A DNA stretch of 64,000 nucleotides from Hephaestia caeni (lineage in GTDB: Bacteria > Pseudomonadota > Alphaproteobacteria > Sphingomonadales > Sphingomonadaceae). The translations under genes were made by a program, and so were the position numbers. The notes beneath the pieces are model-generated. The model was not told the origin of the DNA. It searched no databases and saw only the letters and a program-made list of their open reading frames with translations. The DNA lies in contig NZ_QXDC01000003.1 of assembly GCF_003550065.1 (NCBI RefSeq), positions 372,001 to 436,000 on the forward strand, in the 5' to 3' direction. Shown piece by piece: positions 1 through 9,012 of this stretch. How positions within the stretch are numbered: position 1 is the stretch's first letter; each line of letters starts with the position of its first letter.

Positions 1-898
1 GCGGCGTGAGCCCGATTCGGTGCGCATCCTCTCGGGCGTGTTCGAAGGGCGCACCACCGGCACCCCGATCAGCCTGATGATCGAGAATGTCGACCAGCGC
101 TCGAAGGATTATTCGGAGGTCGCCAAGACGTATCGCCCGGGCCATGCCGATTACGCCTATGACGCCAAATACGGCTTCCGCGACTATCGCGGCGGCGGTC
201 GTTCGTCGGCGCGCGAGACGGCGGCGCGGGTGGCGGCGGGCGCGGTGGCGCGCGCGGTGATCCCCGAGGTCAAGATCCGCGGCTGGGTGGAGGCGATCGG
301 CGGCGACCGAATCGATTACGATCGGTTCGATCCGCAACAGATCGACCGCAACCCCTTCTTCTGCCCCGATGCCGAGGCCGCCGCACGCTGGGAAGCCTTG
401 ATCGATGCCACGCGCAAGGCGGGGTCGTCGATCGGTGCGGTGGTGGCGTGCGAGGCGATTGGTGTGCCCGCCGGTTGGGGCGCGCCGCTCTATGCCAAGC
501 TCGACAGCGAACTGGCGGCGGCGTGCATGTCGATCAACGCGGTCAAGGGTGTCGAGATCGGTGACGGCTTCGCCGCCGCCGCGCTCACCGGCGAGGGCAA
601 CGCCGATCCGATGCGTCCCGGCGCCGACGGGCCCCAGTTTCTGGCCAACCACGCCGGCGGGATCGCGGGCGGTATCTCGACCGGGCAGCCGGTGCGGCTG
701 CGCGTCGCGTTCAAGCCGACCAGTTCGATCCTGACCCCGGTCGCGACGATCGACCGCGACGGCGCGGCGGCCGAGATCGCCACCAAGGGCCGCCACGATC
801 CGTGCGTCGGCATTCGCGGCGTGCCCGTGGTCGAGGCGATGATGGCGCTGGTGCTGGCGGATCAAAAGCTGCTCCACCGCGCCCAATGCGGCGGCTAG
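1..898 (+). CDS. aroC: Chorismate synthase, 3' part (5' end outside window)
   Basis: Chorismate synthase makes chorismate from 5-enolpyruvylshikimate 3-phosphate, the last shikimate step, in the cytoplasm with reduced FMN. The frame is open from base 2 and reads [20 protein letters not shown], a conserved stretch of the family, so the N-terminus lies upstream of the window. Further family signatures are [15 protein letters not shown] and the [11 protein letters not shown] motif that helps bind FMN and substrate. About 298 residues are present of a usual length near 360. The TAG stop touches the left end of a large palindrome. Identification is secure; the true start cannot be seen. Confidence 0.96.
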   Translation, partial: RREPDSVRILSGVFEGRTTGTPISLMIENVDQRSKDYSEVAKTYRPGHADYAYDAKYGFRDYRGGGRSSARETAARVAAGAVARAVIPEVKIRGWVEAIGGDRIDYDRFDPQQIDRNPFFCPDAEAAARWEALIDATRKAGSSIGAVVACEAIGVPAGWGAPLYAKLDSELAAACMSINAVKGVEIGDGFAAAALTGEGNADPMRPGADGPQFLANHAGGIAGGISTGQPVRLRVAFKPTSSILTPVATIDRDGAAAEIATKGRHDPCVGIRGVPVVEAMMALVLADQKLLHRAQCGG

Positions 899-1150
899 AG
901 CGCTTTCCGGCCTGTCTGGATCGCCGTGATCGTCCTGGGAAGCTTGCTGGGTAGAAGCGGTGCGCAGCGCGGGCTGTCGCGACGCCCCCAGCGAGCTTCC
1001 CAGGACGACCCCGTCGGGGCGGGCCGATTTTGGCCGATTGCAGCGTTGCTCGTCGGTCACGATAGGCGCTGGCATCGCTTCCTCCTCGCGCCTTGCACTC
1101 GGCCAAAATCGGCTCCGTCACGACGACCCAGACAGGTCGGAAAGCGCTCT
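897..1150. repeat. 254-bp branched palindromic element
   Basis: Outer arms at 897-921 and 1126-1150 are inverted copies with 2 mismatches in 25. Inside lie two further inverted pairs: 929-951 with 987-1009 (2 mismatches in 23), and 1021-1037 with 1099-1115 (1 mismatch in 17). The strand could fold as a long stem ending in two hairpins. No convincing gene is inside. The left edge overlaps the aroC stop codon. It fills most of the 377-bp gap between aroC and the next gene; 1151-1275 shows only an RBS. It could be a non-autonomous mobile element or a structured RNA; neither is shown. Confidence 0.8.
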
Positions 1151-1275
1151 CAACACGCCCGGGCGGTCGATTCGGGCGACGAATCAGCTCTGACGATGCG
1201 ACCCGCCCCCGCGCGGAATCGTTGATTTTCCTGAGAGGTGACGGGGAGCGACCCATAGCTTCGAGGAGAACAGAC

Positions 1276-1587
1276 ATGCGCATCGCAACAATCATGAGCA
1301 TCGCGGTGCTGGGTCTGTCGGGCGCCGCCATCGCGCAGGTGACGTCGACGCCCGATCAAGACATCCCGGCGCCGACGCAGAACGACATGGCCAACAACAT
1401 GGTCACGCCGAACGATACGATGACCAACGACATGATGGACAACGGCGCCGACGATATGGATTCGGCAATGCCCGACACCGTGCCGCCGACCGCGCCCGAC
1501 ACCCTTGATCCGACGATGCCGCCGACGACCGCGCCGGTCCCCGATGGCGCACCGATCCCGCCGGACGATACCAACCCGACGATCTGA
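1276..1587 (+). CDS. Small exported low-complexity acidic protein (paralogue 1)
   Basis: A 103-residue protein starting MRIATIMSIAVLGLSGAAIA, a clear Sec signal peptide with probable cleavage after AIA or AIAQ. The mature part is rich in Asp, Pro, Thr, Met and Asn with repeated DTM/NDM/PDT units and has no recognisable domain. GAGGAG at 1263-1268 gives a good ribosome binding site. The signal peptide closely matches that of the next gene, so the two are probably a diverged tandem pair. An acidic Met-rich exported protein might bind cations, but function is unknown. A hairpin follows the stop. Confidence 0.75.
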   Translation: MRIATIMSIAVLGLSGAAIAQVTSTPDQDIPAPTQNDMANNMVTPNDTMTNDMMDNGADDMDSAMPDTVPPTAPDTLDPTMPPTTAPVPDGAPIPPDDTNPTI

Positions 1588-1614
1588 CCGTCATTCGCGG
1601 CCAGATTGCGCGAG

Positions 1615-1646
1615 ACAGCCGGCCCGCCACACGGCAGGCCGGCTGT
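1615..1646. terminator. GC-rich hairpin after small exported protein
   Basis: ACAGCCGGCC at 1615-1624 pairs with GGCCGGCTGT at 1637-1646, followed by TTCATGTATTC. It sits 28 bases after the stop of the preceding gene. The T-tract is weak, so termination is likely but not certain. Confidence 0.6.
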
Positions 1647-1863
1647 TCATGTATTCATTCGTCGTATTTTGGTCACGGTGGATCGCAAATCAGGCAATTT
1701 TACGTCGGTCAAAGTCGATTTGTCGACTCGATAGCTAAAAAGGCCCAATCGTTCGATTCAATGGATGAAATGAACAATCATGGTCTGGAATTATCCAAAG
1801 ACAATCAAATATACACTGTGAAGCAGGGGCTTTGCCACTTCACCTGTAATGGAGAACAAGACA

Positions 1864-2130
1864 ATGCGGATCGCAACGATTTTGAGCCTGGGCGTACTTG
1901 CCGTGTCGACCGCTGCCGTTGCGCAGGTCGCCACCGACCAGAGCGCACCGCAGGAGATCGAGAACAACACCGCCGCCACCGACGGCACGGTCGCCCCGGA
2001 GACCACCGCGCCCGATACGAGCGCGACCGATCAGACCGCGCCGACCGACGACAGCGCGACGACGCCTGCGCCGACCGATGATTCGGCGACCGACGACGCC
2101 ACGTCGGGCGACGATACGACCGCCCAATAA
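1864..2130 (+). CDS. Small exported low-complexity Thr/Asp-rich protein (paralogue 2)
   Basis: An 88-residue protein with signal peptide MRIATILSLGVLAVSTAAVA, almost the same as the signal peptide of the gene at 1276. The mature part is a run of Thr, Asp, Ala and Pro with repeats of the type APTDDSAT. ATG 1864 is preferred over an in-frame ATG at 1849 because GGAG at 1851-1854 is well spaced and because it matches the paralogue. The upstream region 1650-1850 is AT-richer than its surroundings and probably holds the promoter; no clear -10/-35 pair was identified. Function unknown. Confidence 0.75.
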   Translation: MRIATILSLGVLAVSTAAVAQVATDQSAPQEIENNTAATDGTVAPETTAPDTSATDQTAPTDDSATTPAPTDDSATDDATSGDDTTAQ

Positions 2131-2138
2131 GCGAAGGC

Positions 2139-3428
2139 TCAGTCCGCGAACGGATCGCGCACGAGGATCGTGTCGTTGCGTTCCGGGCTGGTCGATACCA
2201 ACGCCACGGGGCAGTTGATCAGCTCCTCGACACGGCGGATATATTTGATCGCGGCCGCCGGAAGTTCCGCCCATGAGCGGGCTCCGGCGGTCGATTGCTG
2301 CCAGCCTTCGATCGTCTCGTAGATCGGCTCGACCGCCGCCTGATCGGCATAATGCGCGGGGAAGTAATCGAGCTGTTCGCCGTTCAGGCGATAGCCGACA
2401 CAGATTTTCACTTCATCGAAACCGTCGAGCACGTCGAGCTTGGTGAGCGCGATCCCGGTGACGCCGGAGACCGCCGCCGATTGCCGTACCAGCACCGCAT
2501 CAAACCAGCCGCAGCGGCGCTTTCTGCCGGTGACGGTGCCGAATTCATGGCCCCGCTCGCCGAGCCGGGTGCCGGTAGCGTCGTCAAGCTCGGTCGGGAA
2601 CGGCCCCGATCCGACGCGCGTCGTATACGCCTTGGCGATCCCGAGCACGAAGCCGACCGCGCTCGGCCCCAGCCCCGAGCCGCCGGCGGCGGTCCCCGAA
2701 ATCGTGTTGGACGAGGTGACGAACGGATAGGTGCCGTGATCGACATCGAGCAGCACGCCCTGCGCGCCTTCGAACAGGATGCGCTTGCCCGCCGCGCGCG
2801 CATCGCCGAGCATCCGCCAGGCGGGCTGCGCGAAGGGCAAGACGAAGGGCGCGATCTCGCGCAATTCGCCGAGCAGCCGCGCGCGATCGATCGGCGGCTC
2901 GCCGAAGCCGGCACGCAGCGCGTCGTGATGCGCGGTCAGGCGATCGAGCTGCGCATCGAGATCGTCGAGATGCGCGAGATCGCACAGCCGGATCGCGCGG
3001 CGGCCGACCTTGTCCTCATAGGCCGGGCCGATCCCGCGCCGCGTGGTGCCGATCTTGCCGGCACCGCTCGCATCCTCACGCAGCGCATCGAGATCGCGGT
3101 GGAACGGCAGAATCAGCGCGCAATTGTCGGCGATCATCAGCCGATCCGGGGTGATCTCCACCCCCTGCGCACGCAGCTTCTCGACCTCGGCCTTGAGCGC
3201 CCAAGGATCGAGCACGACGCCGTTGCCGATCACGCTCGGCGTGCCGCGCACGATGCCCGAGGGCAGCAGCGACAATTTGTAGACGGTATCGCCGACGACG
3301 AGCGTGTGGCCGGCATTGTGCCCGCCCTGGAAGCGGACGACGACATCGGCGCGCTCGGCGAGCCAATCGACAATCTTGCCCTTGCCCTCATCGCCCCATT
3401 GGGCGCCGATCACCGCTACATTTGCCAC
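2139..3428 (-). CDS. purA: Adenylosuccinate synthase
   Basis: Cytoplasmic enzyme joining IMP and aspartate with GTP to make adenylosuccinate, the first committed step to AMP. The N-terminus [18 protein letters not shown] carries the GTP-binding loop GDEGKGK, followed by [10 protein letters not shown]; later motifs include [14 protein letters not shown] and [12 protein letters not shown] choose GTG 3428 (429 residues, close to the E. coli length) with AGGGAAG upstream; a longer reading to 3455 would add a non-conserved leader. It lies 42 bases after hisZ on the same strand, so the two are probably co-transcribed. Confidence 0.95.
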   Translation of the reverse strand: MANVAVIGAQWGDEGKGKIVDWLAERADVVVRFQGGHNAGHTLVVGDTVYKLSLLPSGIVRGTPSVIGNGVVLDPWALKAEVEKLRAQGVEITPDRLMIADNCALILPFHRDLDALREDASGAGKIGTTRRGIGPAYEDKVGRRAIRLCDLAHLDDLDAQLDRLTAHHDALRAGFGEPPIDRARLLGELREIAPFVLPFAQPAWRMLGDARAAGKRILFEGAQGVLLDVDHGTYPFVTSSNTISGTAAGGSGLGPSAVGFVLGIAKAYTTRVGSGPFPTELDDATGTRLGERGHEFGTVTGRKRRCGWFDAVLVRQSAAVSGVTGIALTKLDVLDGFDEVKICVGYRLNGEQLDYFPAHYADQAAVEPIYETIEGWQQSTAGARSWAELPAAAIKYIRRVEELINCPVALVSTSPERNDTILVRDPFAD

Positions 3429-3470
3429 TGATGCTTCCCTGTCTGCTGCCGTCACCTGGACGCGTGGAGA

Positions 3471-4562
3471 TCAAATCGGCCGCGCCTCGCCGTCGGCCAG
3501 AATGTGCGTACACAATTGCGCCTGCGCGGTATCGCGCGGCTCGAGCGCGGCGACGGTGACCCAGCCGGCGCGTCGCAGCCCGGCCGCGATCGCGGGATCG
3601 CTGCCCAGCGGCACGAACAGGCGGCGGCGCGCGTCGGCGCCCGCGCCCGCCTCGACGAGCTGGTCGATATAGAGCGAGAAGCCCATCGCGGGCTCCTCGG
3701 TGCCGTTCTCGACGATCGCATAGGCGCCGCCGCGCCCGATCTCGCCGCGCACGCCTTCGGCGAACAGCGAGAAGCCGAGCCAGGTCTGATATTCGAAGCC
3801 GTGGCGCTCGGTCGGGTCGAGCGTCAGCGCGACATCGAGCCCGGCGGCCACCGCCGCCAGGCCATCGAGCCGCGAGGCAAGCGCGCCATCGAAACCACGC
3901 AGCCGAGTCAGCGCGGGGCCGAACGGCCCGGCCGCCTCGATCAGCGGCAGATAATCGGGCGCGATCTCCGCGACCCCGCCGGCATCCTTGGCGTCGAGCC
4001 GGTCGCGCAGCGCATCGATGCGCTCGGCCGGCACCGGCAGCGGCCCGGCGGCGAGCACGTCGACCAGATCGGGAAGCGTGAAATCGATCGAGACGCCGGT
4101 GACGCCCGCGGCCGCCAGCGCCTCGACCGCGATCCCCGCCACTTCGCGCGCGGCGGCGACGTTATCGAGCCCGATCAGCTCGCAGCCGACCTGGAGCCGT
4201 TCGCGTTCGGGCGCGAGATCGGCCGCGCGCAGCTTGAGCACCGGCCCGCCGTAGGAAAGCCGCAGCGGGCGCGGGTGGTGCGCCATGCGCGTCGCCGCGA
4301 TGCGCCCGACCTGCGCGGTGATGTCGGGCCGGATCGCAAGGCTGCGCTGCGACACCGGATCGATGAAGCGCACCGCATCCTGCCGCCGCGCCGCCTTGAG
4401 GCGGCTCGCCAGCCCTTCCTCGAATTCGGCAAGCGCGGGATCGGTGCGTTCATAGCCGTGCGCGAACGCGGTGCCGAGCACGCACGCCTCCAGCCGCGCC
4501 GCCGCATCGGCACGCGGCGGCAGGCGATCGTGAAAGCCGGCGGGGAGAAGCGCGGAGGTCAT
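3471..4562 (-). CDS. hisZ: ATP phosphoribosyltransferase regulatory subunit
   Basis: A catalytically inactive paralogue of histidyl-tRNA synthetase (363 residues) that complexes with the short form of HisG to start histidine synthesis. Class II synthetase features are visible: RFIDPVSQRSLAIRPDITAQ, YGGPVLK and GCELIG. The C-terminal anticodon-binding domain of true HisS is missing, as expected for HisZ. Position directly upstream of purA is a common alphaproteobacterial arrangement. Its presence implies a short HisG elsewhere in the genome; hisG is not in this window. Confidence 0.9.
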   Translation of the reverse strand: MTSALLPAGFHDRLPPRADAAARLEACVLGTAFAHGYERTDPALAEFEEGLASRLKAARRQDAVRFIDPVSQRSLAIRPDITAQVGRIAATRMAHHPRPLRLSYGGPVLKLRAADLAPERERLQVGCELIGLDNVAAAREVAGIAVEALAAAGVTGVSIDFTLPDLVDVLAAGPLPVPAERIDALRDRLDAKDAGGVAEIAPDYLPLIEAAGPFGPALTRLRGFDGALASRLDGLAAVAAGLDVALTLDPTERHGFEYQTWLGFSLFAEGVRGEIGRGGAYAIVENGTEEPAMGFSLYIDQLVEAGAGADARRRLFVPLGSDPAIAAGLRRAGWVTVAALEPRDTAQAQLCTHILADGEARPI

Positions 4563-4592
4563 CGGCGGCCCCTTAGCACGGATTCGGGCAGC

Positions 4593-4644
4593 GTCACCCT
4601 CACCCTTCCGATACGACGGCGCCGCGCGGAAGAATGAGGGCGTG
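4593..4644. repeat. Degenerate palindrome of the CCTCACCCTTCC family
   Basis: CACCCTCACCCTTCCG near 4595-4610 is partly inverted at 4627-4644. It resembles the ends of the larger copies at 31943-32039 and 45403-45495 but lacks their centre. It lies between serA and hisZ. Confidence 0.45.
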
Positions 4645-4649
4645 CGTCA

Positions 4650-6227
4650 TCAGAACGACAGCGCCATCGCGGTCTTGACGCCCGGAAGCACGCGGACTTT
4701 GGCGACAAGCTCGGGCGATACCGGCTCGTCGACCGAAAGCAGCAACACCGCCTCCCCACCCGCCGACCGACGGCCGAGGTGGAAGGTGCCGATATTGACC
4801 CCCGCCTCGCCCAGCGTGGTGCCAATGCGGCCGATGAAGCCGGGCGCGTCCTCGTTGACGACGTAGAGCATATGGCCTTCGAGATCGGCCTCGACCTTGA
4901 TGCCGAACAGTTCGATCAGCCGCGGCGCGGCGTTGCCGAACAGCGTGCCCGCGACCGAACGCTCGCCCGCCTCGGTCTTGACCGTGACGCGCACCAGCGT
5001 GTGATAATCGCCCTCGCGATCGTGGCGCACCTCGCGCACGTCGAGGCCGCGCTCGCGCGCGAGGAACGGCGCGTTGACCATGTTCACCGTGTCCGAATAA
5101 ACGCGCATCAACCCCGCCAACACCGCGCCGGTGATCGGCTTCATGTTGAGGTCGGCGGCAGCCCCCTCGACCTCGATCGAGATCGTGCTGAGCGGCCCGT
5201 GCGCAAGCTGGCCGATCAGGCTGCCCAGCGTTTCGGCGAGCGCCATGTACGGCTTGAGCTTGGGCGCCTCCTCGGCCGACAGGCTCGGCATGTTGAGCGC
5301 GTTGGTGACACCGCCGTTGACGAGATAATCGGCCATCTGCTCGGCGACCTGGATCGCGACATTGACCTGCGCTTCGGTGGTCGAGGCGCCGAGATGCGGG
5401 GTCGAGACGAAATTGGGGGTGCCGAACAGGCCATTTTCTTTCGCGGGCTCGGTGACGAACACGTCGAGCGCAGCACCGGCGATATGCCCCGAATCGAGCC
5501 CGGCCTTGAGCGCCGCCTCATCGATCAGCCCGCCGCGCGCGCAATTGATGATGCGCACGCCCTTCTTCGTCTTGGCGAGGTTCTCGGCCGACAGGATGTT
5601 GCGCGTCTGATCGGTCAAGGGCGTGTGGAGCGTGATGAAATCGGCCCTGCTGAGCAGCGTATCGAGATCGGCTTTCTCGATACCCAGTTCGATCGCGCGC
5701 TCGGGCGTAAGGAAGGGATCGTAGGCGACGACCTTCATCTTGAGCCCGCGCGCGCGATCGGCAACGATCGAGCCGATATTGCCGGCGCCGACCAGGCCGA
5801 GCGTCTTGTTGGTCAGCTCGACCCCCATGAAGCGGTTCTTTTCCCACTTGCCGGCCTGCGTCGAGGCGTCGGCCTCGGGGAGCTGGCGGGCGAGCGCGAA
5901 CATCAGCGCGATCGCATGTTCGGCGGTGGTGATCGAATTGCCGAACGGGGTGTTCATCACCACCACGCCCTTGGCGCTGGCGGCGGGGATATCGACATTA
6001 TCGACGCCGATCCCGGCGCGGCCGACGACCTTGAGGTTGGTCGCCGCGTCGAGGATTTCCTGCGTGACCTTGGTCGCCGAACGGATCGCGAGGCCATCAT
6101 ATTGGCCGATGATCGCCTTCAATTCTTCGGGGGTCTTGCCGGTGATCTCATCGACCTCGACGCCGCGCGCGCGGAAGATCTGCGCGGCCTTGGGATCCAT
6201 TTTGTCGGAAATGAGGACTTTGGGCAT
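4650..6227 (-). CDS. serA: D-3-phosphoglycerate dehydrogenase
   Basis: Oxidises 3-phosphoglycerate to 3-phosphohydroxypyruvate with NAD, the first step of serine synthesis. At 525 residues it is the long form: substrate and NAD domain with GLVGAGNIGSIVADRA, the arginine-containing motif NCARGGLIDE, the active-site region STPHLGAST, an intervening domain and a C-terminal ACT domain beginning near LYVVNEDAPGFIG. The ACT domain usually mediates serine feedback. The gene follows serC on the same strand, separated by a palindromic repeat. Confidence 0.96.
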   Translation of the reverse strand: MPKVLISDKMDPKAAQIFRARGVEVDEITGKTPEELKAIIGQYDGLAIRSATKVTQEILDAATNLKVVGRAGIGVDNVDIPAASAKGVVVMNTPFGNSITTAEHAIALMFALARQLPEADASTQAGKWEKNRFMGVELTNKTLGLVGAGNIGSIVADRARGLKMKVVAYDPFLTPERAIELGIEKADLDTLLSRADFITLHTPLTDQTRNILSAENLAKTKKGVRIINCARGGLIDEAALKAGLDSGHIAGAALDVFVTEPAKENGLFGTPNFVSTPHLGASTTEAQVNVAIQVAEQMADYLVNGGVTNALNMPSLSAEEAPKLKPYMALAETLGSLIGQLAHGPLSTISIEVEGAAADLNMKPITGAVLAGLMRVYSDTVNMVNAPFLARERGLDVREVRHDREGDYHTLVRVTVKTEAGERSVAGTLFGNAAPRLIELFGIKVEADLEGHMLYVVNEDAPGFIGRIGTTLGEAGVNIGTFHLGRRSAGGEAVLLLSVDEPVSPELVAKVRVLPGVKTAMALSF

Positions 6228-6249
6228 TTTGATGTGTCCTTGTTTTCGC

Positions 6250-6340
6250 CGTCACCCCCGCGAAAGCGGGGGCCCAGCCCCTGTCGGTTGCGCTGGCGGG
6301 ACGGTCGGGAGATGGGTCCCCGCTTTCGCGGGGATGACGT
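6250..6340. repeat. Palindromic pair, GTCATCCCCGCGAAAGCGGGG family, between serC and serA
   Basis: The left arm at 6250-6276 and the right arm at 6311-6340 are inverted near-copies, each itself a small hairpin CCCCGCGAAAGCGGGG. The right end abuts the serC stop codon. Related pairs lie at 7609-7705, 12187-12277 and 25334-25427. Confidence 0.85.
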
Positions 6341-7497
6341 CAGGCGGCCGAAAGCTGCGCCCAGGCCCAGTCGAGCCAGGGGCCGAGCGCCTCGATATCG
6401 GCGGTGTCGACGGTGGCGCCGCACCAGATGCGCAGCCCCGGCGGGGCATCGCGATAGCCGGCGATGTCATAGGCCGCGCCTTCCTTCTCGAGCAGGCCGG
6501 CGAACTTCTTGATGAAATCCGCGTCGGCGCCTTCGACCGTCAGGCACACGCTGGTCTTCGAGCGGATACCGCGATCGACCGCGAGATGGCCGAGCCACGG
6601 CCGCGCGGCGACGATCTTGTCGAGCGCGGCGGCATTGGCGTCCGAGCGCTTGATCAGGCCGTGCAGCCCGCCCACCGACTTGCCCCATTCGAGCGCGAAA
6701 ATCGCATCCTCGACCGCGAGCATCGACGGCGTGTTGATCGTCTCGCCCTTGAAGATGCCTTCGCTGAGCTTGCCGCCCTTCGTCAGGCGGAACACCTTGG
6801 GGAGCGGCCATGACGGTGTATAGCTCTCCAGCCGTTCGACCGCGCGGGGCCCAAGGATCAGCACGCCGTGCGCGCCCTCGCCGCCCAATACCTTCTGCCA
6901 CGAGAAGGTGGCGACATCGATTCGGTCCCACGGCAGGTCATAGGCGAACACCGCACTGGTCGCGTCGGCGAAGCACAGCCCTTCGCGGGTCTCGGCGATC
7001 CACTCGCCGTCGGGCACGCGCGCGCCCGAGGTGGTGCCGTTCCAGGTGAACAGGACGTCGTCCGACCAATCGACGGTATCGAGATCGGGAAGCTGGCCGT
7101 AATCGGCGCGCAACACGTTCGGTTCGAGCTTCAATTGCTTGACCGCGTCGGTGACCCAACCTTCACCAAAGCTTTCCCAAGCCAGCGTGGTGACGCCGCG
7201 CGCGCCCAGCATCGTCCACATCGCCATTTCGAAGGCGCCGGTATCCGACCCGGGCACGATGCCGATGCGGTGCGTATCGGGCAGCGCGAGCATCTCACGC
7301 ATCAGATCGATGCAATATTGGAGGCGCGCCTTGCCCAGCTTCGAGCGGTGCGAGCGGCCGAGCACCTCGGCGGCGAGTTTGGTCGCGTCCCAGCCCGGCG
7401 GCTTGGCGCAGGGGCCCGACGAAAAGAAGGGGCGAGCGGGTTTGGTCTGGGGCTTGGCGGACGCAGATGTGGCGTCGGTAACAATCGTATCAGTCAT
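6340..7497 (-). CDS. serC: Phosphoserine aminotransferase
   Basis: PLP enzyme (385 residues) that converts 3-phosphohydroxypyruvate and glutamate to O-phosphoserine. The N-terminal motif FFSSGPCAKPPGW and the lysine in ATFSWQKVLGGEGAHG, expected to hold PLP, identify the alphaproteobacterial SerC type. ATG 7497 is chosen because AAGGAG precedes it at good spacing; an in-frame extension to 7581 has no conserved sequence. It heads a serC-serA block, so two consecutive serine steps are together. The stop codon is directly followed by a palindromic repeat. Confidence 0.94.
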   Translation of the reverse strand: MTDTIVTDATSASAKPQTKPARPFFSSGPCAKPPGWDATKLAAEVLGRSHRSKLGKARLQYCIDLMREMLALPDTHRIGIVPGSDTGAFEMAMWTMLGARGVTTLAWESFGEGWVTDAVKQLKLEPNVLRADYGQLPDLDTVDWSDDVLFTWNGTTSGARVPDGEWIAETREGLCFADATSAVFAYDLPWDRIDVATFSWQKVLGGEGAHGVLILGPRAVERLESYTPSWPLPKVFRLTKGGKLSEGIFKGETINTPSMLAVEDAIFALEWGKSVGGLHGLIKRSDANAAALDKIVAARPWLGHLAVDRGIRSKTSVCLTVEGADADFIKKFAGLLEKEGAAYDIAGYRDAPPGLRIWCGATVDTADIEALGPWLDWAWAQLSAA

Positions 7498-7608
7498 ATA
7501 GACTCTCCTTGCAGAGAGCACGCGCGGCGTTGGGACCGCGTGGCCCGCCGGCGGCCGTAACGATCTTCGCGACGGAGTCAAGGAAATGCCCAGGTGTTCA
7601 TCAAAAAT

Positions 7609-7705
7609 CCGTCATTCCCGCGCAGGCGGGAATCCGGACTGGTTGACGTCGCGACTCTTCAGGCGCGCTGGTGGTTCTGGATCCCCGCCTGCGCGGGGAT
7701 GACGG
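7609..7705. repeat. Palindromic pair, GTCATCCCCGC family variant
   Basis: Left arm from 7609 (core TCCCGCGCAGGCGGGA) and right arm at 7677-7705 (core CCCCGCCTGCGCGGGG) are inverted near-copies. The stem core reads CGCAGGCG instead of CGAAAGCG, so this copy differs in the inner loop from those at 6250 and 25334. It lies between the serC promoter side and the end of the esterase gene. Confidence 0.8.
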
Positions 7706-7737
7706 AAAAGAGAGACAGCCGCGATGCAGGGATCACG

Positions 7738-8622
7738 CTATTTGGGCGTGAAGACCGGCGCGGGGCGGCCGAGCAGCCCCCGATCCGACAGCCAGTCGAG
7801 CACGACCTGCGGCCAGTGCTGGAGGCTGACGAGCGGCGTATCCTCGCCGAGATTGAACGCATGCCCGCCCGCGGCATAGAGATGGATTTCCGCCGACGCC
7901 CCCGCCTGACGATACGCCTGGAGAAGATCGATCGTCGGCGCCGAACAGCACGCATCGTCGTTCGCCGCGCCGAGCAGCAACGGCGGCGACTCGGCCGTGA
8001 CGTGCTCGGCGGCGTGGAGTGGGCCGGGGAATTCGAGGATCGCGAAATCGGGCCGTGCGGAGAGCGCATCGATCGCATCGGGCGTCCCCCGCGCGGGCAC
8101 CGGCGGGCTGAGCGTCGTCATCCGCGCCAGTTCGCCGCCCGCCGAAAAACCCCAGATACCGATCCGGTGTGGATCGATCGCATAATCGCCCGCGCGGGCA
8201 CGCACGCTGCGCACCGCGCGCTCGACATCGGCGCGCGCGTCCTCGAGCGTGTAGGGCGAGCCCTCCTCGCGGAACAGGCGATAGCGCACGACGAACGCCG
8301 CGATCCCGCGATGGGCGAGCCAGCGGCCGACATCGTCGCCCTCGGTGGTAGTGACGAGCAGCCGATGCCCGCCGCCCGGCACGACGACGATCGCGGTGCC
8401 GGTCGCGTTCGCGCGCGGTGGCAGAAAGGCGGTGATGCCGGGGTTGTTGACGCGCTTCGTCCAATAATCTCCGGTCAGTTCGGGGATAGCCGCGCGATCC
8501 TCGAAGCCCGGCGCGCCGTGCGCCCATAGCGGTGTTCGCACGGGTTGTTGCTGCGCGACGGCGCCTGCCCCAATCAATAACGCTATCATCAGTACGACAG
8601 TTCGTATCGAACGCATTTTCAT
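7738..8622 (-). CDS. Exported alpha/beta-hydrolase (probable carbohydrate esterase)
   Basis: A 294-residue protein with signal peptide MKMRSIRTVVLMIALLIGA ending in AVAQ. The fold is alpha/beta hydrolase: oxyanion motif VVVPGGGHRLL, nucleophile elbow GFSAGGELA (Ser) and a late His in YAAGGHAFNLG, as in acetyl-xylan-esterase-like enzymes. ATG 8622 is preferred over an upstream in-frame start because GGAGGGGAGGG precedes it. It is divergent from a TonB receptor gene and shares with it an intergenic region holding two LacI-type operators, so I infer it removes acyl groups from a sugar substrate. The substrate is not known. Confidence 0.8.
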   Translation of the reverse strand: MKMRSIRTVVLMIALLIGAGAVAQQQPVRTPLWAHGAPGFEDRAAIPELTGDYWTKRVNNPGITAFLPPRANATGTAIVVVPGGGHRLLVTTTEGDDVGRWLAHRGIAAFVVRYRLFREEGSPYTLEDARADVERAVRSVRARAGDYAIDPHRIGIWGFSAGGELARMTTLSPPVPARGTPDAIDALSARPDFAILEFPGPLHAAEHVTAESPPLLLGAANDDACCSAPTIDLLQAYRQAGASAEIHLYAAGGHAFNLGEDTPLVSLQHWPQVVLDWLSDRGLLGRPAPVFTPK

Positions 8623-8767
8623 CGCCGACCCTCCCCTCCATTGGTAGCGCAATCTTCACTGGCCGGCGCGAGGCTGTCAATGCGCGCCGTCGCCGCGCGC
8701 ACGGGCCGGCGCGGCACAAATGCAACAGCGCGTCGGCAAAGCATGGGGGCCTCTTGCGCCGCCCGAA

Positions 8768-8781
8768 TGGAAACGGTTACA
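8768..8781. promoter_or_regulatory. LacI-type operator, copy 1 (TGGAAACGGTTACA)
   Basis: Imperfect palindrome with the central CG typical of LacI/GalR operators, in the 390-bp gap between the divergent esterase and TonB receptor genes. Its centre is 23 bp from the centre of the next copy, about two helical turns. The rest of the gap (8623-9012) shows no gene; it should hold both promoters. Confidence 0.65.
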
Positions 8782-8790
8782 AGAACGTGG

Positions 8791-8804
8791 TGGAACCGGT
8801 TACA
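8791..8804. promoter_or_regulatory. LacI-type operator, copy 2 (TGGAACCGGTTACA)
   Basis: Second palindrome, closer to the symmetric form TGTAACCGGTTACA seen complete at 16995-17008. The same half site GGTTACA recurs in all copies of the window. Confidence 0.68.
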
Positions 8805-9012
8805 GGACCGCAAGAGTCCGAGCCGGCACGGAGGATGCCGACGGCGCAGCACACATGACCATCTTGTCGATCCGCATTGTGGGAAGGCGCACGCGCGCGC
8901 TGGGCCTCGCCGCCCGGCCACGGGCCTTTCTGGCCGTGCGGCGCGATACCGATCGATCGATCAGCACAACGTACCGATGCCCTGAGAAGGCCGGAACGGG
9001 GGAGAACCACCA

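Noticed and set aside
7498..7608. A serine- or threonine-responsive riboswitch or attenuator upstream of serC or thrC
   Set aside because: No conserved aptamer-like fold or leader peptide was visible upstream of serC, and only a simple palindrome upstream of thrC.
7594..8529. Open frames that include palindromic repeats, for example 7594-8529 (+) and 19709-20005 (+)
   Set aside because: Their sequence is translated repeat followed by the antisense of a known gene; no family resemblance.
8623..9012. A possible small gene in the esterase/TonB receptor gap
   Set aside because: Short frames here lack a ribosome binding site and coding character; operators occupy the region instead.
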